A DNA stretch of 64,000 bases from Candidatus Alloenteromonas pullistercoris (lineage in GTDB: Bacteria; Bacillota_I; Bacilli_A; RFN20; CAG-826): contig JADINA010000039.1 in the NCBI GenBank assembly GCA_017694295.1, positions 1 through 64,000 of the forward strand. The letters run 5' to 3'. Each line of letters starts with the position of its first letter. The first letter of the stretch is position 1. The position numbers and the translations under genes are program-made. The notes beneath the pieces are model-generated. The model made no database searches and was not told where the DNA came from. It worked only from the letters and a program-made list of their open reading frames with translations. This document shows positions 38,964 through 48,548 of the stretch, piece after piece.

Positions 38964-40547
38964 TTAGAGGAAGGGGGCGATGATGCGCAATATCGCCCAA
39001 TAATACTTGTTCTTCCTTTCCAAGAAGGCGTAACGCTCCTTGGTTATGAGCTCGCTTTTCTCGATGCTTTGCAGGTAATCCTGCCTCATCTTGGCAATCG
39101 AGGGGTCGCCGAAAAGCAAGGTCCCGTTCTCGAAGTGGAGGTAAAGGCTCCTATAATCGAGGTTGATGGTGCCGACGCTGCCGACGGAGTCATCGACGAT
39201 GAACATCTTCTCGTGGACGAATCCCGGGGTGAACTCGTATATCCTCACCCCCGCCTCCATAAGCGGCCCGTAATAGCTTCTGGTCAAATTGAAGACCGCC
39301 TTCTTATCCGGGATATGGGGAAGGAGCAACCTGACGTCGACCCCGCTTTTGGCGGCTTGGCAGATGGCGTTTTGCATCTCCTCGTCTATCAATAAGTAGG
39401 GGGTGGCCATGTAAAGGCGATGCTTGGCCGAGTTTATAAGGGAAAGGTAAACCCTCTCCCCGACCGCCTCCCCGTCGAAAGGCATGTCGAAATAAGGCAA
39501 GACGAAGCCCTCGCCTTTGGGCAATCCGCCGATCTCATCGGCATAGACGGAAGAGGCATAAGGGGCCTTGTCGAAAGAAGAGAAGCCCCCCTCTTTCGCC
39601 CCAATCGCCCCATAGGTCGAAAGGAAGGCGTAGGTATAGGCCTCAACCGCCTCGCCCTTGACCATGATCCCGTTATCCTTCCAAACCCCGAATCGTTCCT
39701 TCCTGTTAATGTATTCGTCGGCCAGATTGAAGCCGCCGGTGAAGGCGGTGTGGCCGTCGATGATGAGCATCTTCCGGTGGTCGCGGTTGTTTTGGCGGAC
39801 GTCGAGGAAAGGACGGAAGCGGTTAAACGGCTTGGCCTTTATGCCATAGCGCGCCATCTCGGAGGCAAAATCGCTAGGAAGGGTCGTGAGGCACCCGACG
39901 TCGTCATAGACGATGCGGACGTCGACGCCTTGGCTTGCCTTCTCCTTCATAATCTCGAGCATCGAGGAGAAGAAGGCCCCCTCCCTCTCGATTATGAAAA
40001 ACTCAAGGAAGATGTAGTGTTTGGCCTTTTTAAGCTCTTCAAGCAAAGGCTCGAAAAGGTCGTCCCCAAGCGGGTAATAGGTAACCTGGCTATGGCCATG
40101 GGGGGCGAAGCCATGGACGTTATAAAGGTAATTGGCGATGCCTTGGTATTCCCCAAAGCGGGCAAGGAACTCGCCCCATTGTTCCTTCTCTATCGGGGTT
40201 TTGAGGGAGTCGCGGAGCTTATGGCTTTGCTCGAGGCGGAAGCGCTTGCTGTTTTGCTTGTTGCCGAAGATGAGGTAGAGGAAGCCCCCAATGCCCGGGA
40301 GAAGAAGGATGACGAGCACCCAGGAAAGGCGATAGGCCGAGGGGGAGGTGGAGTTATAGGCCAATAGGCCGAGCACCGCCCCGAAGGCGTAGACGGCGAC
40401 GATGGCGAAAAGGGAATAGGCCGGGGAGACGCCGCTCCAATCGCTTAGCCAAAGGAAGAAAAGGAAGAGCCCGGCGAATTGGCATAGGATCAAAAACCCG
40501 ATGATGGCCTTGGGCCAAAACCCTTTGCTAAGCAGTTTCTTGATCAT
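38964..40547 (-). CDS. cls: Cardiolipin synthase
   Basis: Two HKD motifs: NNRDHRKMLIIDGHTAFTGG and VHEKMFIVDDSVGSVGTINLD. Confidence 0.93.
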   Translation of the reverse strand: MIKKLLSKGFWPKAIIGFLILCQFAGLFLFFLWLSDWSGVSPAYSLFAIVAVYAFGAVLGLLAYNSTSPSAYRLSWVLVILLLPGIGGFLYLIFGNKQNSKRFRLEQSHKLRDSLKTPIEKEQWGEFLARFGEYQGIANYLYNVHGFAPHGHSQVTYYPLGDDLFEPLLEELKKAKHYIFLEFFIIEREGAFFSSMLEIMKEKASQGVDVRIVYDDVGCLTTLPSDFASEMARYGIKAKPFNRFRPFLDVRQNNRDHRKMLIIDGHTAFTGGFNLADEYINRKERFGVWKDNGIMVKGEAVEAYTYAFLSTYGAIGAKEGGFSSFDKAPYASSVYADEIGGLPKGEGFVLPYFDMPFDGEAVGERVYLSLINSAKHRLYMATPYLLIDEEMQNAICQAAKSGVDVRLLLPHIPDKKAVFNLTRSYYGPLMEAGVRIYEFTPGFVHEKMFIVDDSVGSVGTINLDYRSLYLHFENGTLLFGDPSIAKMRQDYLQSIEKSELITKERYAFLERKNKYYWAILRIIAPFL

Positions 40548-41022
40548 CGTCCCTTTCGCCTAGCATAGAGGCGGCCAAATATAGCCGGCGATAGCCGCAT
40601 TCATAACGGGAAAGCGCCTTGATGGCGCGGATGTTTTCCCGTCTTTCCCCTTGCTTGCTTAGCCTCTTGATGAGCCCGCGATATCCCTTTTCGTCGTCGG
40701 GGGAAAGGGGATGGACGCGGGTTTCCCCAAGCAATAACGGCTTGAAGGCAAGACAAAGGCGGAGCAAAACCCGGGAGGCGGGGTCAATAAGCAAGCTATC
40801 CGATTCGTCCTGATTGAAATAGTGAAGCCCCCCAAAAGGAAGGGGGAGGCGCTCAAAGGCCCCGGTAATCGTGACCTCCCCAAGGTCAGGGAGATTGACT
40901 GAGACGGAATTGGCGTAAAAAAGGGAGCCGCTCTCAAAATAGGGAAGCAAGGCAAACCCGCCTTTTCCCTTCTTAAGCAAAAAGCCCTTTCCGTCAGAAA
41001 TGGCTAAGACGCGCTTGCCCAT
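40528..41022 (-). CDS. Hypothetical protein
   Basis: ORF overlapping cls and the PLC-like gene; start MGKRVLAISDGKG preferred. Confidence 0.55.
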   Translation of the reverse strand: MGKRVLAISDGKGFLLKKGKGGFALLPYFESGSLFYANSVSVNLPDLGEVTITGAFERLPLPFGGLHYFNQDESDSLLIDPASRVLLRLCLAFKPLLLGETRVHPLSPDDEKGYRGLIKRLSKQGERRENIRAIKALSRYECGYRRLYLAASMLGERDDDQETA

Positions 41023-41936
41023 GGCTTTGACCTCTCTATCCCTTTGGGGATATTGCGGAAGCATATCGAATAGGCTTTTTTGGAGTGCCCTTTGGCGTCG
41101 CCGTCATGATCGAGGGCGAAGTAGGCAGAGGCGTCGAGCCCGTTTTTCAGCCGGGAAAAGATGGCCTCGAATTTGAATTTGGCCTCGCTAAGCAACTCAA
41201 GGTAGGACTTATCGTCCTCCCTCCCCGAGGAGGGATGGATCCATTTGGCCTTGGATTTGTTTAAGCAGTCGATTTCCTCATCGGCTTTGGAGGCGAAAAG
41301 AGGATAGGACATGGAATAGCCAAGCGAATTCTCCCCCATAAGCCGGAGAAGGGGCCGCTTTAAGGGCAAGCAAGAGGTCAAAAAGGTCTGAGTTGCGCAG
41401 AAATCGGCGTAGGAGGAGAGGAAGGCGCCTTCGCCGATGAGCCCGCTTTCGGCCCAAAGGCGGTCGATCTTCTTTAGCGCCCCGCTTCCGATCCTTAGCC
41501 CCCAAACCCGTCCCCGGGTTTTGTCTAGTTGCCTTAGCCTTCTATCCAGCAGCGCCTCAAAGCGGCCATGGCTGGCCTTGGTAAAGCCCTTTAGCCCCCC
41601 GCCTAGCTCAAACCCAGAACGGTAAAAGATATAGGGGTGAGCGGTCGAGTCGAGGCAATAATGGAGGATGAGGCCATAGACGTAGGAAGAAAGCTCGGTA
41701 TCGTCTTCGCACTCTGCAAGGAAGGAGGAATATAGGGCGTAGGAATCGGCGTGATGGAGGGCCTCCCCGCATTCGTTGGCCTCCTTGGCCCCTTGTTTTC
41801 CCTGCCAAGGCAAGGTGCCCCGGTATAGGAAGGGGTCTGGGCCTTGCGAGCCCAGGCGAAAACAAGGCAAATCGAGGTCGAGGTGGAGGGAAGCCACCTC
41901 GAGGGCAAGGCGGTCATGGGAATAGCAGGCCGGCAT
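41004..41936 (-). CDS. Zinc-dependent phospholipase C-like protein
   Basis: N-terminal RLGSQGPDPFLYRG; YVYGLILHYCLDSTAHPYI His-rich motif. Confidence 0.75.
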   Translation of the reverse strand: MPACYSHDRLALEVASLHLDLDLPCFRLGSQGPDPFLYRGTLPWQGKQGAKEANECGEALHHADSYALYSSFLAECEDDTELSSYVYGLILHYCLDSTAHPYIFYRSGFELGGGLKGFTKASHGRFEALLDRRLRQLDKTRGRVWGLRIGSGALKKIDRLWAESGLIGEGAFLSSYADFCATQTFLTSCLPLKRPLLRLMGENSLGYSMSYPLFASKADEEIDCLNKSKAKWIHPSSGREDDKSYLELLSEAKFKFEAIFSRLKNGLDASAYFALDHDGDAKGHSKKAYSICFRNIPKGIERSKPWASAS

Positions 41937-41941
41937 CTTGG

Positions 41942-43378
41942 TTAATCCTGATCGAGGGCCTCCAAGCCCTTCTTCACCTTGGTTTTGCGGTTATGGGCGT
42001 TTTTGACGAATAGGAAGGTGATGGCCGCCACCGCGACGGCGATGAGGGCGTATAGGGGCAAGAAGGAGAAGCTAAGCCCGGGGATGAGGATAAGCAACCC
42101 GAATAGGCATGGGGTGATGGTTTGGGCCGCCATCGAGGAGGCGTAGTAGTAGCCGGTGAAGGCCCCGACCTTCTTCGAGTTGCAAAGCTCGACGACCATC
42201 GGGTAGGAATTGACGTGGACGAGGCTGAAGCCGAAGCCTTTAAGCACCCAGACGATGTACATGTAGACGGGAAGGGGGTTGGTGGTCCCAGGTTCGGGGG
42301 TCGCCACCGGGATCGAATAGGAGCAGATGACCCAAAGCAATAGCCCGGCGACGACGATTAGCAAGCCAGACATCACCGTCCACTTCCTCCCGATCCAGGA
42401 GGCGAGATAGCCGCCGGCGAGGAAGCCAAGCACCGAGGCGACGCCGCCGACGATGGTGACGACGGAGGAAAGGTTGGTGCCGCATTGGAGCCAATAATAG
42501 GTGTAGTTGCTTAGGAAGGTGTTGATGCCATTATCGGCCATGAACCAGAGGAACTCGGCGACCAGGATTAGCCAAAGCATGATCTTGTTGCCTTTGGTCA
42601 TCGGGGCGTCGTCATCGACTTTGTCTTCAGTCTCCCCATCTCTTTCGCCCCAGGCCAGTTCCTCTGCGAGGTCGCGGGAGAGCTTATTCTCCTTGACCGT
42701 TAAGGCGAGGACGAGGCAGGAGACGATAAGAAGGGCCGAGGCCACCAAGAAGGGGGTCTCGATGACCCAGATGTTGTTGAAGGCGTTTTCGGCCCCCTTG
42801 ATGGGGAGGCCGCCTTTGCCTAGGTAATCGCTTAATACGAGGAACATGGCAAGGAAAGTCGCGCAGGCCCCGCCGAGGTAGCCCATAATGTTGATGATGC
42901 CGTTGGCTTTCGAGCGGAACGGCTTCGGGGTGAGGTCGGGCATGAGGGCGACGGCCGGGTTGCGGTACATCATGGCGAAGAAGACGACGATCGCCATGAC
43001 GCATATAAGGCCGGCTAGGCTATGGTAATGGAAGGCGACGGGGATGAAGGGGAAGGCGACGGCGCACACCAAAGTCCCAATCAATATATAGGGCATCCTT
43101 TTGCCGATTTTGGTGTGGGTTTTGTCGCTTAGCCGCCCGAAGATGGGAAGCAGCACCAAGGCCGCCAGATTGTCGAGGGCCATGACCATGCCGACAAGGT
43201 ATTGGACCTCCTCGGCCTCATCGGCCCCAAGGGCCTCCTGGAGCAATTCGGTGAGCATCGGCGAGCAATACGAATCGTATACCTGCCAAAGAAGCAAGAT
43301 GCCGAAGAAGGCGAAGCCGATGAGGAAAGTCCGTTTGTAGTTTAGCTTATACGGGGGTTTGCTTTGGGTGTTTTCCAT
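41942..43378 (-). CDS. MFS/SLC45-like sugar transporter
   Basis: 12-TM; FGRLSDKTHTKIGKRMPYILIGT motif. Confidence 0.85.
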   Translation of the reverse strand: MENTQSKPPYKLNYKRTFLIGFAFFGILLLWQVYDSYCSPMLTELLQEALGADEAEEVQYLVGMVMALDNLAALVLLPIFGRLSDKTHTKIGKRMPYILIGTLVCAVAFPFIPVAFHYHSLAGLICVMAIVVFFAMMYRNPAVALMPDLTPKPFRSKANGIINIMGYLGGACATFLAMFLVLSDYLGKGGLPIKGAENAFNNIWVIETPFLVASALLIVSCLVLALTVKENKLSRDLAEELAWGERDGETEDKVDDDAPMTKGNKIMLWLILVAEFLWFMADNGINTFLSNYTYYWLQCGTNLSSVVTIVGGVASVLGFLAGGYLASWIGRKWTVMSGLLIVVAGLLLWVICSYSIPVATPEPGTTNPLPVYMYIVWVLKGFGFSLVHVNSYPMVVELCNSKKVGAFTGYYYASSMAAQTITPCLFGLLILIPGLSFSFLPLYALIAVAVAAITFLFVKNAHNRKTKVKKGLEALDQD

Positions 43379-43390
43379 TGGTTATTTTCC

Positions 43391-43404
43391 CTTGACGCGT
43401 CAAG
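43391..43404. promoter_or_regulatory. 14-bp perfect palindrome in 5' region of MFS gene
   Basis: CTTGACGCGTCAAG, 12 nt upstream of ATG 43378. Confidence 0.5.
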
Positions 43405-43456
43405 CGAATTCTAAACCCTCGCTAGGCGTTTGGGAAGGCGGGATGTGGTCTTTTGC

Positions 43457-45544
43457 CTAATTCGCGGCTTTGCGCATCGCCTTCCTTTGCCTCCTTTTGC
43501 CTTCGTTCCTTTCCCTTGCCAAATCCAGCCTATCCCCAATATAGGAGAGAAGGCGGTCGGCAAGGCAAAGATAAAAGGAGCCGGGGGAAAGAAACTCGGG
43601 GAAGAGGAAAAAGGAAAGGAAAAGCAAGAAAAGAAGGAGAAAGCAAAGGTGGGCGAAGCCACTATAAGAGGAGACAAGGCAAAATCCAAGGGGGAGGCAG
43701 AGCAGGAAAAGGAAGGCAAAGGAGCCAGTCGCCTTAAGAAAGGCAAAAAGGAGCATTTTCCAATCGGGTTTAGCGAAGAAAATGGCAAAAAGGGCGAATG
43801 AAAGCATGAAGGCAAAAGAGCAAATGGCCACCCAAAGCGAGGGGAAGAAGGCACTAAGCAGCCCAAAAAGGGCGTATCCAAGAAGCGGGACAAAGACCAA
43901 ATAGCCCCACTTGCCCGCCTTCCCCTGAATCGAAAGGGCAAATAAAAGCAAAAGCAAGGAAAGGGTATTGCCCAAAAGAGGGTAAACAAAGCCCTTATCC
44001 GAAAAGGCGAATAGCCCGATGGGCAAGGCGATGGCGAATATCGCCGCAAGGGCGAGGGAAAATCCATAAGTCCAGCCGCCGCGTAGAAGCGGGATGCGCT
44101 CGGCAGGCGAATACCCCTTTGCCTTCGCCCCGCCTTTTAGCAAGCTCAAAACCGGAAGGAAGATGAAAAGAAGGGAGAGGTAGCCTTTAACGTCGGGGAT
44201 CAAAAAGGAGGTCGATTCGTTGATGCCGTGGACGGAGATGGCGAGGAAGGAAAGAAGGGAACAATAGGCGATATTGCGATCAGCCTTGAAGGCCTTAATG
44301 AGCCAAATCACGTAGCAAACGATAAAGAAAAGATAGATGAGGCAGCGTAACGCCCCGCCCGAGCAAAGCAGATGGATCGGGCCGTTATGGACGAAGAACA
44401 TGTTGTTTAGCGAGGTGGCCCCGGTGTCGAACATGGCGCTTAAAAGGTGGCCGAGGTTATATTCCCCGACGCCAAAAAGGAAGCGGATGGGGTCGTCTTT
44501 AAGCATGTTGACCGCCCCAAAGTATATGTCGCGGCGCGACAAAATGGTCGGGCCGGAGGAGAACTGTAGCGAATCGAGGAAGTTGCGGGCGAACCGGCTT
44601 AAGACGTCCTCCCCGCCGAAAACCTCGAAATAGCCAAGCAAAAAAAGCGTAACCGGCAAAAGGATGGAAAGCGATAAGGCCAGGCAATCGCGAAGCGGAT
44701 GCCGCTTTAATGTCAAGGCGAAGCGAAAAACCCCAAAGGCGGCGATGACGGCGATCGCGATGAGGATCGAGGTCTTCGAGACGACAAAGAATAGCTCGAC
44801 CAAAAAGAAACAAAGCAATACGTAGTTTAGGAAGAAGGGGCGCTTGGAATGGAGGTAGCAAAGGGCGAGGCAGCCAAACACCAGGCACGTCCCGAAGGTG
44901 TTGCGGTTGTAGAAGAAGCTTTCGGGCACGAGGTCGGAGTCCAGCGCCTTCTCGCTATGGAAATACTGGGCATAGGCCTCCGGCTCCTTGAAGAAGGAAT
45001 AAAGGCAGGCGAAGAAGGCGACGAAAACGACCCCAAAGAAAAAGAAATTGAGGGAATAGCCGCCTTTTAGGCAGGAAGGCAAGACGGCGAAAAGCAAATA
45101 GAAATAGGCGCAGCCAAGGAGGTAACTCAGGATGTAGCGGACCCTATCCGAAAGAGCAAGGGCGTAGGAATACTGGGTGGCGGTCCCGTCTAGATGGACG
45201 GTGAAGCCGCTGACTTCCGAGGGGAAGACGAGCAAGGCCACTAGGTTGCCAAGGAACAAAAGCGAAACGGCGAGTAAAACCGGCCAATTGAGCTTCGGCC
45301 TCGCGTATTTGTAGGCGGCTAGGCAAAAAAGGGCGATCGAAAGGACTGAGGCGGCATAGCAAAGCCCATACTCAATTGGGTCCATGCTCAAGTGGTTTGG
45401 CTCGTTGAAGAAGGCGATGGCCTCCGAGCAATACGCCCCTAGGCAAATAGAGAGCAGAAACAGCCCGGCAAGCAGGAAAGGCGGCGCATTCCGTGACCTT
45501 CCCAAGCCGAATATCGAAGCGAGTTTTGCGGGCATATTGCGCAT
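43457..45544 (-). CDS. O-antigen ligase/polymerase-like membrane protein
   Basis: Multi-TM 695 aa; FFYNRNTFGTCLVFG, GVGEYNLGHLL..NNMFFVHNGPIHLLCSGG pattern. Confidence 0.7.
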   Translation of the reverse strand: MRNMPAKLASIFGLGRSRNAPPFLLAGLFLLSICLGAYCSEAIAFFNEPNHLSMDPIEYGLCYAASVLSIALFCLAAYKYARPKLNWPVLLAVSLLFLGNLVALLVFPSEVSGFTVHLDGTATQYSYALALSDRVRYILSYLLGCAYFYLLFAVLPSCLKGGYSLNFFFFGVVFVAFFACLYSFFKEPEAYAQYFHSEKALDSDLVPESFFYNRNTFGTCLVFGCLALCYLHSKRPFFLNYVLLCFFLVELFFVVSKTSILIAIAVIAAFGVFRFALTLKRHPLRDCLALSLSILLPVTLFLLGYFEVFGGEDVLSRFARNFLDSLQFSSGPTILSRRDIYFGAVNMLKDDPIRFLFGVGEYNLGHLLSAMFDTGATSLNNMFFVHNGPIHLLCSGGALRCLIYLFFIVCYVIWLIKAFKADRNIAYCSLLSFLAISVHGINESTSFLIPDVKGYLSLLFIFLPVLSLLKGGAKAKGYSPAERIPLLRGGWTYGFSLALAAIFAIALPIGLFAFSDKGFVYPLLGNTLSLLLLLFALSIQGKAGKWGYLVFVPLLGYALFGLLSAFFPSLWVAICSFAFMLSFALFAIFFAKPDWKMLLFAFLKATGSFAFLFLLCLPLGFCLVSSYSGFAHLCFLLLFLLFLSFFLFPEFLSPGSFYLCLADRLLSYIGDRLDLARERNEGKRRQRKAMRKAAN

Positions 45545-45585
45545 TATATACGCCTAACGCGATAAAGGGTAGGAAGCATAAAAAA

Positions 45586-45607
45586 GCCGCCCTCTTGCGG
45601 GGGCGGC
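45586..45607 (-). terminator. Intrinsic terminator of TasA-like gene
   Basis: Minus strand GCCGCCC/GGGCGGC stem followed by TTTTTT. Confidence 0.75.
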
Positions 45608-45633
45608 CATTTGCCGAAAGGCGAAGTCGGATA

Positions 45634-46545
45634 TTAGGCGCCGACGTAGGTGTCGAGGCCGGTGAAGCCTAGGACGACGTTGACGAGCCCGCCGTTGGCG
45701 GCGTCGGAGATGGCACAGGTACCTTCGAGCCAGATGGCGCAGGTGAGGTAGATGCTCTCGCCGCCTTTGATGGTCCCAACATAGGTCGAGACGTCGGTGG
45801 TGTTAGCCTCAACTCCTTTGCCGTCTTGATCCTCGATTGAGGGGATGGTGGCGATGGTCGAGTAGAAGTTCTCGGCGTCCGGTTCGGAATAGGTGGCAAG
45901 GGTTCCAGCGTCATCGACATACTTGTCATCGACGTCGCTGAGGTTGTCGTTGTTCATGAAGACGAGGTTCCCGGCCGAGGTGAGGTCGGTCATGGCGTGG
46001 GTGCCGGTCGCGGAAGCCTGCTTGGCGATGGCGACCCGAATCCAATCGGCCATGGCCTTGTCTTCGCTGTCATCGCTTTGGACCGGGTTGATCCGGGTGT
46101 TTTCCGGATCGAGGTAGACGTCAAGCGAGCCGATGCCTGATTCGGCGGTGTTGGTGATGGTCAGCGAGAACTGGACGAACCCGGTGTCGCCATTGTATGC
46201 GACATAGCCATCCGGGGTGTTGTCATCGCTGAAGGAGGAATTGCCGGAGGAGACGTAATCGGAATAGAAATAGGTCCCGTCTTTCGAGGAGAGGTCGATG
46301 AGGGGAGCGGACCCGAAGTTGGCGGTGGCCGAGGCGGTCCCGTTGCCGGTGGCCTCGTTTATCCCTTTGGGGTTGCCGATTGAGATCGCGAGGCTGCCGT
46401 TGGGGTTTTTGGCGGTGATGTTGCTGATGGAGGCGCTCGCGCTGCGGGAGGTGGTGAACCAGGCGTAGGTGGCGGTGGCCCCAGCGGCGACGGTGCCGAC
46501 GGTCAAGGCGCTGAGGGCGACGAGAAGTTTGCTTTTGGTTTTCAT
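45634..46545 (-). CDS. SipW-dependent-type signal peptide surface protein (TasA/camelysin-like)
   Basis: MKTKSKLLVALSALTVGTVAAGATATYAWFTTSRSASASI; start at 46545. Confidence 0.75.
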   Translation of the reverse strand: MKTKSKLLVALSALTVGTVAAGATATYAWFTTSRSASASISNITAKNPNGSLAISIGNPKGINEATGNGTASATANFGSAPLIDLSSKDGTYFYSDYVSSGNSSFSDDNTPDGYVAYNGDTGFVQFSLTITNTAESGIGSLDVYLDPENTRINPVQSDDSEDKAMADWIRVAIAKQASATGTHAMTDLTSAGNLVFMNNDNLSDVDDKYVDDAGTLATYSEPDAENFYSTIATIPSIEDQDGKGVEANTTDVSTYVGTIKGGESIYLTCAIWLEGTCAISDAANGGLVNVVLGFTGLDTYVGA

Positions 46546-46855
46546 GAAAAAGAAATCCTTTCGTTTTCGGCTCAAAATAGCCGGTGCGTCGGGATTCCAA
46601 TGGCTTTAACGTAACAACGCTAAATATGTTTGGGCAATGCTCCGCAAGTCCGGCTTTGGGCGAGCCGCTTCCTTGTTCGGCGAGGCTATGATACTAGGGG
46701 GAGGGAGGTTAATCAAGAGGGCAGTCAACAAAAATCGGCCTTCGCGCGGGCAAAGAACAAAGAAATGCCAAGCGTCGGCGAAACAATCTTTTTCTATTTA
46801 TCAGTTCGCCCCTTTGCTATAATTCGACCGAAACAAATGCTTTGAGGCCGGGAAG

Positions 46856-47242
46856 ATGGATAGGAAAAAGAAAATAACGCTGGCGGCGATCGGGGCGGTT
46901 AAGGCCGCGATCATCGTCTTCGGGCTCGTGGTGTCGATAATCGTCATCGCCACCTACATTTCCCCCGAGGAAAGCGGGGACTACCTGACGCAGAACGTCG
47001 CCGAGAACGGCCCGTTCATCGGCTGGCTGCAAAATAACCCCACCCCATTCTTCCTGCTCATAGTATTGCCACTATTGATAATCTTGGCCGCCGACATCGT
47101 CTATTTGGTCTATTTCGCCCTCAAGCGCGAATCCAAGCTAAGTGAGAAAGAACGCGACGCGATCGCCGAGAAAGCCAAAGAAGAGGCGAGGGCCGAATTG
47201 CTTAAGGAACTAGGCGAGGAGGAAAAAGGGCAAGGCAAGTAA
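46856..47242 (+). CDS. Small two-TM membrane protein with charged C-terminus
   Basis: ATG preceded by TATAAT-like box at 46817; two hydrophobic segments. Confidence 0.6.
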   Translation: MDRKKKITLAAIGAVKAAIIVFGLVVSIIVIATYISPEESGDYLTQNVAENGPFIGWLQNNPTPFFLLIVLPLLIILAADIVYLVYFALKRESKLSEKERDAIAEKAKEEARAELLKELGEEEKGQGK

Positions 47243-47264
47243 GCCCCACCCCAGCTAACCTTTA

Positions 47265-47296
47265 GGCGCCTCCCCTATGGGGAAGACGCTTTTTTC
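47265..47296 (+). terminator. Intrinsic terminator upstream of riboswitch 1
   Basis: GCGcCTCCCC tat GGGGAaGaCGC TTTTTT. Confidence 0.65.
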
Positions 47297-47326
47297 TTGA
47301 CATGCCCGCCTCCTCGCCTACAAAAT
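47297..47326 (+). promoter_or_regulatory. Putative promoter of riboswitch-1 operon
   Basis: TTGACA then TACAAAAT at 16-18 nt spacing. Confidence 0.55.
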
Positions 47327-47330
47327 AGCC

Positions 47331-47412
47331 GCGTGAAAAGCAAAGCCAGGGAAACCTGGCGGCGCAAAACTAAAGGGCCTACCCCGAATCGGAACGGCAG
47401 CCAGTTACCCCG
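47331..47412 (+). ncRNA. Cyclic di-GMP-I (GEMM) riboswitch aptamer 1
   Basis: AAAAGCAAAGCCAGGgaaaCCTGGCGGCGCAAAACTAAAGGGCCTA..GGCAGCCAGTTACC; P2 GCCAGG/CCTGGC with GAAA loop. Confidence 0.88.
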
Positions 47413-47570
47413 GAAGGAAGCGAAGCCGAGCTTCGTGGGCAACTGAGCGCGGTCTAGCCTCTTTCCCGATAAGGGCTGAAGGCCTTTTTCCCCGGAAAAG
47501 CGATTCCAATGGTATGTCCGGGGAGGATGCCGAGCGCGGATAATGTCCGCGGCCTGGAGGTTTTTTCGCT

Positions 47571-48548
47571 TTGGCCAAGGAAGACAAAATCAAAAAGCCG
47601 AAGGAGAAGAAGCCACGCAAGCAAGGCAAAGGCGAGAGCCTGCCGAAGATCGACGCCCCGGGGATGCTTGGTCAAAGCACGCCGGAGAAAGTCGCCAAAA
47701 GGCATAGGCGCCGCACCATCGCCGCTTTCGTGGCCTCGATAAGCTCCGCGGTTTTGATCGCATTATCGATCATCGCCTTTTTGGGCCGGGTTTCCGGCAA
47801 TTTCACCGTGACCATCGACCCCCGGGACTACACCAACCGCCTGACCCTGAGTCAAGGGATAGACGGATCGCGCACGCCGACGTTATTAGGCTCTGGCATC
47901 GAAAACGCCAAGCCGATCGCCGCAAGCGAGGTGTTCCGCTACCTCGAAAACGAGGTCTACCCGCTTCCGAAACAAGAGGCGGAGGGCTCGCATAACTACG
48001 AGGTCGGCGAGGGCGAGGAGCGAAGCGCCTACGCCATGGTCTACACCTTCTACCTCCACAACCAAACCGACGAAGAGCTGCCCTACCGGCATAGCTTCTT
48101 CATCGAGAGTTACAGCTCCCCGACCAACGACGCGCTTGAGCCATATGAGTATCTGCGCATCGCCCTTTACGTAAACGAGCCCGCCTCCTTCCCCGGGGAC
48201 GAGGAAACGCACGAAAAGGAAATATATGGGCTGGAATCGAATTACCCGGGCACGGGCGAGGGGGAAAACGACACGCGTGAATGCGTCTCCTCCTTCACTG
48301 GCCCAGTCGATGAAGACGGCAACCCGATAACCCGCTACCCCCGCACCGATTCGGGGGAGGAGAGTAGCGGCTATTGCACCCCCTTCATCGACTCCACCGG
48401 CCACATAATCGACGAAACCAGGACCATCCTCCCGCTGCAGACGCTCCGCTACACGGTCGTCGCCTGGCTTGAGGGCTTCGACCCCGAATGCCGGGGAAAG
48501 GCCCCCGAGGGGGCTTCCATGACTTTCCGGATGGAGTTCGACGCCTGA
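47571..48548 (+). CDS. Membrane-anchored surface protein of unknown function (TTG start)
   Basis: GGAGG SD at 47556-47560, TTG at 47571; TM RTIAAFVASISSAVLIALSIIAFLG followed by extracytoplasmic domain. Confidence 0.75.
   Translation: MAKEDKIKKPKEKKPRKQGKGESLPKIDAPGMLGQSTPEKVAKRHRRRTIAAFVASISSAVLIALSIIAFLGRVSGNFTVTIDPRDYTNRLTLSQGIDGSRTPTLLGSGIENAKPIAASEVFRYLENEVYPLPKQEAEGSHNYEVGEGEERSAYAMVYTFYLHNQTDEELPYRHSFFIESYSSPTNDALEPYEYLRIALYVNEPASFPGDEETHEKEIYGLESNYPGTGEGENDTRECVSSFTGPVDEDGNPITRYPRTDSGEESSGYCTPFIDSTGHIIDETRTILPLQTLRYTVVAWLEGFDPECRGKAPEGASMTFRMEFDA

Noticed and set aside
39420-40367. 315-aa plus-strand ORF opposite cls
   Set aside because: Antisense artefact; cls HKD motifs are on the minus strand
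43430-43801. K/E-rich plus-strand ORFs opposite the O-antigen-ligase-like gene
   Set aside because: Mirror image of Phe/Leu-rich transmembrane coding sequence
46630-46845. Overlapping short plus-strand ORFs in the gap between the TasA-like gene and 46856
   Set aside because: No family resemblance, no SD, R/K-rich composition; gap more likely holds divergent promoters
47408-47426. CCCGGAAGGAAGC resembling the SRP RNA apical loop
   Set aside because: Lies in the leader just downstream of the riboswitch aptamer; flanks do not form SRP helix 8 and the segment is explained by the CAGTT/AACTG leader hairpin
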